A stretch of 64,000 nucleotides of DNA, taken from contig NZ_CP133266.1 of NCBI RefSeq assembly GCF_030915485.1, positions 3,848,001-3,912,000 of the forward strand, written 5' to 3'. The DNA is from Neobacillus sp. PS3-40. Its GTDB lineage: Bacteria; Bacillota; Bacilli; Bacillales; Cytobacillaceae. Of the stretch, positions 54,939 to 63,262 are shown piece by piece. The translations under genes were made by a program, and so were the position numbers. Numbering within the stretch: the first letter of the stretch is position 1; each line of letters starts with the position of its first letter. Under the pieces are notes generated by a model. The model searched no databases. It saw only the letters and a program-made list of their open reading frames with translations, and was not told the DNA's origin.

Positions 54939-55045
54939 ACTTCTACCGTCCTTGTAGTAAACATTTATGTTTGGCGTATAGTGAGTTATCTGAGGTTTAA
55001 GCAAGTTAAGCGAGAGCTTGCACAAGGAATCTAGAACTCGTGTTT

Positions 55046-55075
55046 AAAAAAGGATTGCTTCGGCAATCCTTTTTT
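55046..55075 (+). terminator. Stand-alone terminator hairpin
   Basis: AAAAAAGGATTGC-TTCG-GCAATCCTTTTTT, a UUCG-type tetraloop with U run, probably left from the decayed gene upstream. A CTAACGTAAGCAGGTTAG repeat follows at 55081. Confidence 0.85.
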
Positions 55076-55289
55076 CTTTACTAACGTAAGCAGGTTAGTT
55101 TTATAAGATGTCCCCTTTTTAAAGAGAAAATGTTGCCTTTGTTGTGAAAAATCGCATTATTAAAATATAAAATTACGCTTTTTCATCCTTTATTCAAATT
55201 AAATTTAAGAGTAAATAAATTATCGGCTATTTATCCAATATATAGTAAAATATATATGGGCTAATTCTATTTCAAAAGGGGGGTAATTA

Positions 55290-55889
55290 TTGAAAAACAT
55301 ATTTACTATATTTATTATAGTGGCTTTAGCTTTGGTAAGTTGTAGCCAAGAAAGAACAACTTCACTCGAGAAAAGTAAATCAAAAAAACACACCCAAACA
55401 TCTATGAATAAAAATAGCCATGCCTCTACAACTGATTCAAAGAACCCTAATTCTAAGACAAATTCCACAAACCATACTGCGGTTGCCAAGTCGAATATTC
55501 CAGTAGAAAATAGCAATAACATAAATCTTAATAAACTTACTATTACTTTTCCATCAAACTGGTCAAAAAGAGGAAACGAAAATGAACTATTTTTTGATGA
55601 CGAAAATAAAAAGCCAGTTGGTGGAATCACTTTGGTTGGGTATTATGGTGATTACAATTCTACTCTGCCAAACCATAGTGAAATATTGAATACAGAAGAT
55701 ATAGATGTAAGTCTTGGCAAAGGTAAACTGTTTACTCTCAAACGAAGTAATCCTGCCGATTCTAATAATAATGAAACATGGAATGAAATACATGCTGTTG
55801 TACCTGCAAATAAAAATAATCTTGCTTATGATATATGGATAAAGGGAAAAAAGAATATTCTTTTAAACATTTTAAAAAGTATACATTAG
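55290..55889 (+). CDS. Hypothetical lipoprotein
   Basis: 199 residues with a lipoprotein signal peptide (IFTIFIIVALALVSC; lipobox Cys18), a Ser/Thr/Asn/Lys-rich linker to about residue 85, and a folded domain (LTITFPSNWSKRGNENELFFDDE, then PVGGITLVGYYGDYNSTLPNHSE). The second part resembles small bacillar surface proteins of unknown role. The start is TTG 55290 with GGGGGG upstream. Confidence 0.75.
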   Translation: MKNIFTIFIIVALALVSCSQERTTSLEKSKSKKHTQTSMNKNSHASTTDSKNPNSKTNSTNHTAVAKSNIPVENSNNINLNKLTITFPSNWSKRGNENELFFDDENKKPVGGITLVGYYGDYNSTLPNHSEILNTEDIDVSLGKGKLFTLKRSNPADSNNNETWNEIHAVVPANKNNLAYDIWIKGKKNILLNILKSIH

Positions 55890-55982
55890 AGTATTGATTA
55901 GATATTCTGTTGTGAAGCTCGGCTTCATGGATAACTTGCGGGTCATACATTAACCTTAAATAATAATCGGAGAAAATAAATT

Positions 55983-56213
55983 ATGACATTTTTATACATA
56001 GGAATTAGTTGTGTTATTGTTGGATTTGGCCTAAGTTCACTTAGCTTTTATGAAGTTGTGGATAACTTAAAAATCCTATCTGAAGAGCCAAGTAAGATAA
56101 GAAAGGTAGCCCTTCTCTTCTTTACCATATTTGAATATGTAACAGGGATATTTTTGTTTGGGATTTTGCTGATATTGTTTGGCATTTTTGCAATAGTATA
56201 TACCTTTTTATGA
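55983..56213 (+). CDS. Hypothetical two-helix membrane protein
   Basis: 76 residues with two hydrophobic helices (about 2-22 and 44-74) and a charged loop (VDNLKILSEEPSKIRKVAL). ATG 55983 has a weak GGAG upstream. No family recognised. Lies between two lipoprotein genes. Confidence 0.6.
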   Translation: MTFLYIGISCVIVGFGLSSLSFYEVVDNLKILSEEPSKIRKVALLFFTIFEYVTGIFLFGILLILFGIFAIVYTFL

Positions 56214-56323
56214 TTTTAGTTTATTTACTAAGTTTTGCTTGTAAAAAAATTGTATGTGATTTACCATTAATTATAAATAATGTAAAAAAACTAAAAGCGT
56301 ATTTTTAAAAAGGAGGGATGGTA

Positions 56324-56803
56324 TTGAAAGGTATTAGGATTTTATTATATATAATGATTATCATTATTTTCCTAAGTGGTTGTGTAAACAAGGAAGAACA
56401 TAGTAAGAGTATTGTGATGAATATACCCAACATCAATGATTATACCTCTTTGCATATACAACCGATTGACAAAAATGGAAGTACTTCTGAAGAAAAAGAA
56501 ACAGCTATTAATGATAAGAAAAAGATTCGTGAGTTGTTAAATAAAGTTAATAAAATGGAGGTCGTCAAGTCCCCAAGTAAAGATTTTAATGAAAGATCCA
56601 AAGAGAAAAATCATCGTCCAAGTTATCTGGTTTTTTTATTGGGCCCTGAACATATGGATGATAGGGTGTTTGGTATGATTTTTTTCAAAGATGGTAGTAT
56701 CCAATTTCAAGAACCTGACAAAAACAAAAAGAAAATGATGTTATATCTATCGAAAGAAAAACATCCAAACCTACTTAAAGAATTATTGGGGCTAACATTA
56801 TAA
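56324..56803 (+). CDS. Hypothetical lipoprotein
   Basis: 159 residues with a lipoprotein signal (LLYIMIIIIFLSGC) and a soluble domain (INDKKKIRELLNKVNKMEVV, then FGMIFFKDGSIQFQEPDKNK). The domain resembles small bacillar lipoproteins of unknown function. TTG 56324 is 8 nt after AAGGAGG; the ATG at 56318 is too close to it. A terminator hairpin AGAGCATC/GATGCTCT overlaps the stop. Confidence 0.72.
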   Translation: MKGIRILLYIMIIIIFLSGCVNKEEHSKSIVMNIPNINDYTSLHIQPIDKNGSTSEEKETAINDKKKIRELLNKVNKMEVVKSPSKDFNERSKEKNHRPSYLVFLLGPEHMDDRVFGMIFFKDGSIQFQEPDKNKKKMMLYLSKEKHPNLLKELLGLTL

Positions 56804-56830
56804 AGAGCATCAGTTTTGATGCTCTTTAAT
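56804..56830 (+). terminator. Terminator of the lipoprotein gene
   Basis: AGAGCATC/GATGCTCT with a 6-nt loop and a T-rich tail, directly at the stop codon. Confidence 0.75.
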
Positions 56831-56917
56831 TTTTATAAATATCAACAATATTATTTAACATGGCCATGGAGAAAAGCAATAATCGCATTGAAAATAATGG
56901 GACCATAAAGAAAAATA

Positions 56918-56942
56918 TAAAAAATCCCACAAATTGTGGGGA
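56918..56942 (-). terminator. Terminator of cwlJ
   Basis: On the minus strand CCCACAATTTGTGGG is followed by ATTTTTTA, just after the cwlJ stop. Confidence 0.75.
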
Positions 56943-56951
56943 GGCGTTTTT

Positions 56952-57386
56952 TTACCAACTATATGCACTAGGACATTCTTTCGGCTCATAATAACAATGC
57001 TGTTTATATTGCCCTGCAGCCGGTTGATCATACCATGTAGGTGGACATGGAGCATGAGGATTAAAATACCATAAGGAATGTTTAGCCGGAAATTGTCTCC
57101 AGTAATCTAAGGTTTGTTTTGCTAATCTTTTCTCTCTACTTCTCGGACCTTGGTAAAACACATTTCCTTTTTGAACAGCTTCAAAAGAATAATTTCCTCC
57201 TTGTACTTGAAAAATTACTTGAGGAACTGTCCTTAATCCTTTAAAGTCTAAACAATCTGCTTTTAGACGATTAACTATTACATTCCCTACAAGCAACATT
57301 CCCAATTTTCCTTCACCTTCGGCTTCTGCTCTCATCATCCTTGCCATCAGATCAACATCAGATGATCTATATTTTGCTCTCGGCAT
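56952..57386 (-). CDS. cwlJ: Spore cortex-lytic enzyme CwlJ (germination)
   Basis: A 144-residue SleB/CwlJ-type cell wall hydrolase. It shows SDVDLMARMMRAEAEGEGKLGMLLVGNVIVNRL with the catalytic glutamate region, FKGLRTVPQVIFQ, and SLWYFNPHAPCPPTWY. CwlJ sits in the spore coat and degrades cortex muramic-delta-lactam during Ca-DPA-triggered germination. ATG 57386 follows GGAGGTGAAAAGG. Its partner gerQ is not adjacent. The length matches CwlJ rather than SleB, which is about twice as long. Confidence 0.92.
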   Translation of the reverse strand: MPRAKYRSSDVDLMARMMRAEAEGEGKLGMLLVGNVIVNRLKADCLDFKGLRTVPQVIFQVQGGNYSFEAVQKGNVFYQGPRSREKRLAKQTLDYWRQFPAKHSLWYFNPHAPCPPTWYDQPAAGQYKQHCYYEPKECPSAYSW

Positions 57387-57875
57387 CCTTTTCACCTCCG
57401 ATTTAAATGTATTTATAAAATGCCTACTTTATGTTATATGGGTACATTTTTGAAATAAAAAATCTTAATCATCGGGAGAAAACAAAAATAGAATTAGTAC
57501 CTTAGCAATCAAATTAACCATATAGAAAAAAGCTAAATGCTAAGTAGTTGAAAAAAAGGTATAATTTCTCAATAATTGAGACGATTATACTAATTATTCT
57601 GTATAATTAAAATTGAAATATACTTTTATCTACCTTGAATTAGGTAAAGATAAGGTTCGATCGCACCAACTAGCTGGTTAGTTGAACTAGATAATTATTG
57701 ATGGTGAATAATGGTATTCGAAACATCGCATATTCTTTTTGTATGAAAGAACCAAAGTCTTAATATACGCTATCCTAAAAATGGGAGGCTCTATTTTGAA
57801 ATGCATTTTATTTTTGGTGAAAATTCTTTGTTTAAGGTATTCATAGTCTAAAAAATTTTCTTTTAGGAGAACCAA

Positions 57876-59501
57876 ATGAATCTAAATGAAATAATAATTA
57901 AAATTGATTTTGAGGACAGGGCGGGTTTAGGATACGAAATATTTGAAGTTTGTGAGAAGAATGATATAGATAAAGTTAGCATGGAGGTAAGTCCTGATCA
58001 AGGAATGTTTATTAAACTTCGTGTTAGCGAGGAACGCAAATCTATGTTTCTACAAGATTTAAAGGGAGTTAATGGTGTAATTGAAATTTCATTTAGGAGC
58101 CATATGCCTTATGAATCTAGAGAACATAACCTAAACACTATTCTCAATGCAATAAGTGAGGGCGTCGTTGCAATCGATGATAATGGTAAAATAAAACATA
58201 TAAACAAATTGGCCTGTCAAATTTTTGACTGCACAAGAGAGGAAGCTTTAGGGCTAAGAGCTGATGAACTGTTTGATATGAACCCACCCATTCTCGATAC
58301 ACTCTCAACAGGGCGTCCATATAGATTGATAGAGAGAAAAATAAAAAGAAATCAAAAATTAATTAGAATTCTTACTAGTAGTGATCCAATCCTTGATCCA
58401 AAAGGAAGCGTGATTGGGGCAGTTGCAACAATAAAAGACTTTAAAGATGTGGAAGAAATTATTTCAAAGGTAGATATTAAAAGCGGCTTAACGACTTTTG
58501 ATGATATCATTTATCAAAGTTCTAAAATGAGGTATTTAATTGAGACGGCTAGAACGGTTGCACGTGGTAATTCAACGATCATTCTGAGAGGCGAGAGTGG
58601 AACCGGAAAGGAGCTTTTTGCGAGATCCATACATATGGAAGGAAATAGAGCTAATGCCCCTTTTATTGCTATTAACTGTGGTGCTTTACCTGATACTTTA
58701 TTGGAAAGTGAATTATTCGGTTACGTAGAAGGTGCATTTACAGGAGCATTAAAGGGAGGTAAAAAAGGCATTTTTGAACAAGCTGACAATGGCACCATTT
58801 TTTTAGATGAAATCGGGGAAATTTCACCATCTGTTCAGGTACGCTTGTTAAGGGTGCTCCAGGAGGGGGCTATCCGTAGGGTAGGAGGAACCAATGAAAT
58901 TCAGGTAAATGTAAGGATAATTACTGCAACACATCGAAACCTAGAGGACATGATAAAGAAAGATCTTTTTAGGGAAGATCTCTATTATAGATTAAACGTT
59001 ATTCCATTGACATTATTTCCTTTAAGGGAACGGGTCGATGATATTCAGCCTATAGCTCAACATCTTGTAAGGAAAATATCTGGAAAATTAAGAAAAAGAG
59101 AAGCGCGTTTAACTAAGGAAAGCATAGAACTGCTAAAAGTTCAGGAATGGCCAGGAAATGTCAGACAATTAGAGAATGTTCTGGAACGTGTTATTAATAT
59201 GATAGATGAACAAGAAATAACCCCCCAACACTTTTATGCCTGGACAGATTTAACAATACCTATTGTAAAAGCAGAAAAAAAATATGATGAAGAATTAAAT
59301 TTAAAAATACCGTTGGATAAACAATTTCCTAGCTTAAAAGAAATAGTAGCTCAAGTTGAACAACAAGTACTACTGCATGTTTTAAAAGAGCATAAATCTT
59401 CTCGGAAAGCAGGAAGGGTCTTAGGCGTTTCTAACACCACTATATTAAACAAGATGAATGCTTTAGGTATAAAGATAAGTGACAAGTTTTTCTATCAGTG
59501 A
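57876..59501 (+). CDS. TyrR-like sigma-54-dependent activator (ACT-PAS-AAA+-HTH)
   Basis: 541 residues. It has an ACT-like domain (1-75: IKIDFEDRAGLGYEIFEVC), a PAS domain (about 85-190: ILNAISEGVVAIDDNGKIKHIN), and an AAA+ domain with Walker A GESGTGKE, YVEGAFTGA and GTIFLDEIGEI. The C-terminal TyrR-type HTH is SSRKAGRVLGVSNTTILNKM. The domain order is that of TyrR, which senses aromatic amino acids. Unlike E. coli TyrR it keeps the GAFTGA loop for sigma-54 contact. It lies just upstream of a -24/-12 promoter for a permease-lyase operon, its probable target. ATG 57876 follows TTTAGGAG. Confidence 0.9.
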   Translation: MNLNEIIIKIDFEDRAGLGYEIFEVCEKNDIDKVSMEVSPDQGMFIKLRVSEERKSMFLQDLKGVNGVIEISFRSHMPYESREHNLNTILNAISEGVVAIDDNGKIKHINKLACQIFDCTREEALGLRADELFDMNPPILDTLSTGRPYRLIERKIKRNQKLIRILTSSDPILDPKGSVIGAVATIKDFKDVEEIISKVDIKSGLTTFDDIIYQSSKMRYLIETARTVARGNSTIILRGESGTGKELFARSIHMEGNRANAPFIAINCGALPDTLLESELFGYVEGAFTGALKGGKKGIFEQADNGTIFLDEIGEISPSVQVRLLRVLQEGAIRRVGGTNEIQVNVRIITATHRNLEDMIKKDLFREDLYYRLNVIPLTLFPLRERVDDIQPIAQHLVRKISGKLRKREARLTKESIELLKVQEWPGNVRQLENVLERVINMIDEQEITPQHFYAWTDLTIPIVKAEKKYDEELNLKIPLDKQFPSLKEIVAQVEQQVLLHVLKEHKSSRKAGRVLGVSNTTILNKMNALGIKISDKFFYQ

Positions 59502-59525
59502 CAGAAAAATTTGTCACTTTTTTTA
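59477..59525 (+). terminator. Terminator of the TyrR-like gene
   Basis: AAGTGACAA/TTGTCACTT with an inner TTTTCT/AGAAAA pairing and seven or more T overlaps the stop codon. The 57396-57875 region upstream of the gene shows no other feature. Confidence 0.8.
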
Positions 59526-59576
59526 ATCACTTATTACATAATGCTTTGAATATTCACTCTTTTCGGATACTTAAAT

Positions 59577-59593
59577 TTGGCATGGAAATTGCA
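59577..59593 (+). promoter_or_regulatory. Sigma-54 promoter of the permease-tryptophanase operon
   Basis: TTGGCATGGAAATTGCA has GG (59579-59580) and GC (59591-59592) exactly 10 nt apart, matching the -24/-12 consensus. It stands 49 bp before the permease ATG and directly after the gene of a sigma-54 activator. Confidence 0.9.
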
Positions 59594-59641
59594 TTTGTAA
59601 TAGGGTGAGGCCTAAAAAACAATTTTTAAAGGGGGGTTTAT

Positions 59642-61018
59642 ATGGGTCAACATAACAATGACTTACAAAGAGGACTCAAGAACAGACACATTCAGATGAT
59701 TGCTCTGGGTGGCGCAATAGGAACGGGCTTATTCTACGGATCTGCAGGAGCTATTAAACTAGCTGGACCTGGAATTATGCTATCTTATTTAATTGGCGGG
59801 ATAGCAATATTTTTAATTATGAGAATGCTGGGTGAAATGTCTGTAGATGAACCGGTTTCAGGGTCCTTTAGTCATTATGCTAATAAGTATTGGGGCGAGT
59901 TTGCGGGCTTTTTATCAGGTTGGAATTATTGGTTTAATTATATTGTAGTTAGTATGGCTGAGTTAACTGCTGTAGGAATTTATATTAACTATTGGTGGCC
60001 GAATGTACCTCATTGGGTATCCGCATTAGTATTTCTTGTACTGATTACATTGGCTAATCTAGTACATGTAAAGCTATATGGTGAATTTGAATTTTGGTTT
60101 GCTATTATCAAGGTAGTTGCAATAATTGGAATGATTATTCTTGGCACAATCATAATTTTTACTGGTTTAGGCGGTAATGCAACTGGTTTTAGTAACCTTT
60201 GGTCTCACGGTGGATTTATGCCAAATGGTTTATGGAATTTCTTGTTGTCTCTGGTGATCGTTATGTTTTCTTTTGGTGGTATTGAGCTTATTGGTATCAC
60301 TGCAGGTGAGGCTGAAAATCCCAAGAAGACAATACCTAAAGCTATTAACCAGGTAATGTGGCGAATCCTTATTTTCTATGTCGGTGCATTGGCAGTAATG
60401 ATGATCATCTATCCATGGAATAAGGTAGGTATGAATGGAAGCCCATTTGTTCAAATCTTCTCGAAAATGGGTATCACATCAGCAGCAGTAATATTAAATA
60501 TAGTAGTTTTAACTGCAGCACTTTCCGTTTATAACAGTGGTATTTACAGTAATGCACGAATGCTATATAGCTTAGCTAAACAGGGTAATGCACCTAAATT
60601 GTTCACTAAATTAAGTAAAGATGGTACCCCTGTTGCGGGTGTTCTAGTATCATCAGCTCTTACACTAGTAGCTGTTATTTTAAACTATTTGATTCCAGGA
60701 AAAGTATTTATGTATCTAATTTCTGTAGCTGTTATTGCCGCGGTTATTAGCTGGGTAACTATTATAATTGTAAATCTTAAATTCTGGAAAGCTAAAGCTA
60801 GTCAAAATATTGAATTTAAAACTCCATGGCACCCAGTTTCAAACTACGTTTGTTTAGCTTTTATGGCCATGATAGTAGTTTTAATGACTCAAATTGACGA
60901 TATGAAAATGGCTGTTTATATTTTACCTATTTGGTTGCTCATTCTTTGGGCTGGCTTTAAATTAAAAAAATCTTTACTGAGTAAATCAGAAAATCATAAC
61001 AATACCCATAAACTGTAG
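59642..61018 (+). CDS. Amino acid permease (AAT family, probably aromatic amino acids)
   Basis: 458 residues, about 12 transmembrane helices. The APC/AAT N-terminal signature RGLKNRHIQMIALGGAIGTGLFYGSAGAI and FSFGGIELIGITAGEAENPKKTIPKAINQVMWRI are typical of AroP/ProY/GabP-type importers. Position before a tryptophanase gene and after a TyrR-like activator points to tryptophan or tyrosine as substrate; that is inference. GGGGGG precedes ATG 59642. First gene of the sigma-54 operon. Confidence 0.9.
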   Translation: MGQHNNDLQRGLKNRHIQMIALGGAIGTGLFYGSAGAIKLAGPGIMLSYLIGGIAIFLIMRMLGEMSVDEPVSGSFSHYANKYWGEFAGFLSGWNYWFNYIVVSMAELTAVGIYINYWWPNVPHWVSALVFLVLITLANLVHVKLYGEFEFWFAIIKVVAIIGMIILGTIIIFTGLGGNATGFSNLWSHGGFMPNGLWNFLLSLVIVMFSFGGIELIGITAGEAENPKKTIPKAINQVMWRILIFYVGALAVMMIIYPWNKVGMNGSPFVQIFSKMGITSAAVILNIVVLTAALSVYNSGIYSNARMLYSLAKQGNAPKLFTKLSKDGTPVAGVLVSSALTLVAVILNYLIPGKVFMYLISVAVIAAVISWVTIIIVNLKFWKAKASQNIEFKTPWHPVSNYVCLAFMAMIVVLMTQIDDMKMAVYILPIWLLILWAGFKLKKSLLSKSENHNNTHKL

Positions 61019-61075
61019 CTTTAAAGTGTTTTTGACTGTTCTAAGGAGTAATTATAATTTCAAGGAGGAATTCAC

Positions 61076-62458
61076 ATGACAAGAATGGCAGAACCGTTCC
61101 GTATTAAGATGGTTGAACCTATCCGTATGATATCAAGAGAAGAAAGGATAGAAGCATTAAAAGAAGCTGGATATAATCCTTTTGCATTAAAATCAGAAGA
61201 TGTATATATTGACTTGTTAACTGACAGCGGAACAGGTGCTATGAGTGATAAACAATGGTCTGCTATGATGATTGGTGATGAAGCATATGCCGGCAGTAAA
61301 TCTTTTTACAAAGTAAAAGACGCAGTTAAGGACATTTTTGACTATAATTACACAATCCCTACTCATCAAGGTCGTGGTGCAGAACAAGTACTCTTCCCGC
61401 ATCTTATAAAGGAAAAAGGACAATATGTCCTTGGTAATATGCATTTTGATACCACTATGGCATGGATTGAACTAAACGGTGCGGTTCCTGTCAATCTCGT
61501 TATTGATGATGCATTCGATACACAAAAAGAACATCCATTTAAAGGGAATTTTGACTTGGATCGTCTTGAAAACTTTATCAAAGATAAAGGCGCTGAAAAT
61601 ATTGCATTTATTATTGTAACTGTTACTTGTAATTCCTCAGGTGGACAGCCGGTATCTATGGAAAATGTCAAAGGTGTAAAAAACATTGCGGATAAATACG
61701 GAATTAAAATTAACTTTGATTCAGCTCGGTTTGCAGAAAATGCCTATTTCATTAAAAAACGCGAAGCAGGCTATGCGGATAAGAGCATTAAAGAAATTGT
61801 TACTGAAATGTATGCAATGGGCGATTATCTAACAATGAGTGCAAAGAAGGATGCAATTGTTAATATGGGTGGATTGATTGCAATAAAGAATGAAGCAGAT
61901 GTTTTTGCTGCCGCAAGTGCATCTTGTGTTCCAATGGAAGGCTTTATTACCTACGGGGGATTGTCTGGACGTGACATGGAAGCACTTGCAGTGGGCCTTA
62001 AGGAAGGTCTTGATTTTGAATACCTTGAAAGCCGGATTGGTCAGGTTCAATACCTTGGTGATGAACTTGTTAAAAATGGTATTCCTATTCAATGGCCTGT
62101 GGGAGGGCATGCGGTGTTTGTGGATGCAGGGAAATTTCTTCCTCATATACCTGCTGAGCAGTTCCCTGCCCAAGCTCTTTGCAATGAATTATATATCGAA
62201 GCCGGTGTTAGACCAGTTGAGGTTGGTTCATTATTGTTAGGGCGTGATCCTCAAACTGGAGAGCAGAAAGCTGCCGGAGTAGAATTTATGCGTCTAACCA
62301 TTCCGCGCAGAGTTTACACTGATCGGCATATGGATGTTGTAGTTGATGCATTAGTTACTATTTGGAATAGACGTGATCAAATCAAGGGTCTCGATTTTAC
62401 ATATGAGCCTAAGATTTTGAGACACTTCCTTTGCCGTTTAAAACCAATAGAAGAATAA
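61076..62458 (+). CDS. tnaA: Tryptophanase (PLP-dependent beta-eliminating lyase)
   Basis: 460 residues. It belongs to the tryptophanase/tyrosine phenol-lyase family ([29 protein letters not shown] lysine Lys258 in MSAKKDA). Positions that separate the two activities favour tryptophanase: Asp125 (Thr in phenol-lyase), Val383 (Arg in phenol-lyase), His450 in LRHF (Phe in phenol-lyase), plus SLLLGRDP and SARFAENAY. It would split tryptophan into indole, pyruvate and ammonia. AAGGAGG precedes ATG 61076. Lies 57 bp after the permease gene. Confidence 0.88.
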   Translation: MTRMAEPFRIKMVEPIRMISREERIEALKEAGYNPFALKSEDVYIDLLTDSGTGAMSDKQWSAMMIGDEAYAGSKSFYKVKDAVKDIFDYNYTIPTHQGRGAEQVLFPHLIKEKGQYVLGNMHFDTTMAWIELNGAVPVNLVIDDAFDTQKEHPFKGNFDLDRLENFIKDKGAENIAFIIVTVTCNSSGGQPVSMENVKGVKNIADKYGIKINFDSARFAENAYFIKKREAGYADKSIKEIVTEMYAMGDYLTMSAKKDAIVNMGGLIAIKNEADVFAAASASCVPMEGFITYGGLSGRDMEALAVGLKEGLDFEYLESRIGQVQYLGDELVKNGIPIQWPVGGHAVFVDAGKFLPHIPAEQFPAQALCNELYIEAGVRPVEVGSLLLGRDPQTGEQKAAGVEFMRLTIPRRVYTDRHMDVVVDALVTIWNRRDQIKGLDFTYEPKILRHFLCRLKPIEE

Positions 62459-62472
62459 AAAATAAGTTTTAG

Positions 62473-62504
62473 GGCGCAGTGCCTCGACATTGCGCCTGCT
62501 TTTT
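62473..62504 (+). terminator. Terminator or attenuator between tnaA and ridA
   Basis: GGCGCAGTG/CATTGCGCC with a 6-nt loop, then TGCTTTTT. ridA is probably reached by read-through or has its own start. Confidence 0.75.
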
Positions 62505-62635
62505 GGAAGATCGTGATTAGGTAGAAAGAGAAACTACGCTCTAAGGAGCAATTGGCTGAAATGCTTAAGGGAAGAGCTGCCATACCGAAAAATGAAAAAT
62601 GTAGAAGTGGGTATGGAAGAAAAGGAGGAACTATC

Positions 62636-63019
62636 ATGGATAAAAAAGTTATTGCAACAGAAAATGCACCAAAAGCTATCGGGCCTTACTCTCAAGGTAT
62701 TCAATTTGGGAATTTAGTATTTACTTCTGGTCAACTTCCTATCGATCCACAAAAAGATGAAATCGTAAGTGATATTGAAGCAGCAACCAGGCAATCGTTG
62801 GAAAATGTGAAAGCGGTTTTAGAATCCGCTGGTTCATCTATGGAAAATGTAATTAAAACTACAGTTTTTCTCAAAGATATGAATGATTTCCTAAAAATGA
62901 ATGCTGTCTACGAGACTTATTTTTCTAATAATGCACCTGCACGCTCAGCCGTACAAGTGGCAAAGCTGCCGAAGGATGCAGTTGTGGAAATAGAGGCAGT
63001 AGCTTTTAAAACAGAATAG
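62636..63019 (+). CDS. ridA: RidA family enamine/imine deaminase
   Basis: 127 residues with the RidA marks [24 protein letters not shown], the substrate-binding arginine in [14 protein letters not shown], and the C-terminal VVEIEAVAF with its glutamate. RidA hydrolyses 2-aminoacrylate and related enamines to ketoacids and ammonia. Tryptophanase releases exactly that intermediate, so its place after tnaA makes functional sense. AAGGAGG precedes ATG 62636. Confidence 0.93.
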   Translation: MDKKVIATENAPKAIGPYSQGIQFGNLVFTSGQLPIDPQKDEIVSDIEAATRQSLENVKAVLESAGSSMENVIKTTVFLKDMNDFLKMNAVYETYFSNNAPARSAVQVAKLPKDAVVEIEAVAFKTE

Positions 63020-63169
63020 AGTGATTGATAACAAAAAGATTTATTAAAATGCACCGAGAGTGATTTTGGCGAAACATTTTTAAATGAACGCTGGAGATCA
63101 ATACCTATGAATTTATTAGATGAAGTAGTTATCTATAAATGTAATTGGTTGTTGAGAGGGGTTATAGAT

Positions 63170-63262
63170 ATGAAATACATAGAGAGAGCAATCGTATCAG
63201 ATGCACAAGAATTATTATCTTTGCAGAAATTGGCCTTTATGATTGGTCGAGAACACTTGTGA
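63170..63262 (+). pseudogene. GNAT acetyltransferase gene cut off by an insertion
   Basis: ATG 63170 (GAGAGGGG upstream) encodes MKYIERAIVSDAQELLSLQK followed by LAFMIGREHL and a stop. This is a normal GNAT N-terminus broken after about 30 residues, where the IS200/IS605-type end begins. The preceding 63020-63169 bases hold no gene. Confidence 0.65.

Noticed and set aside
55220-55630. 136-residue minus-strand ORF rich in Phe and Val
   Set aside because: It lies antisense to a lipoprotein gene with a clear lipobox and ribosome site; its composition comes from the Ser/Asn/Lys-rich linker.
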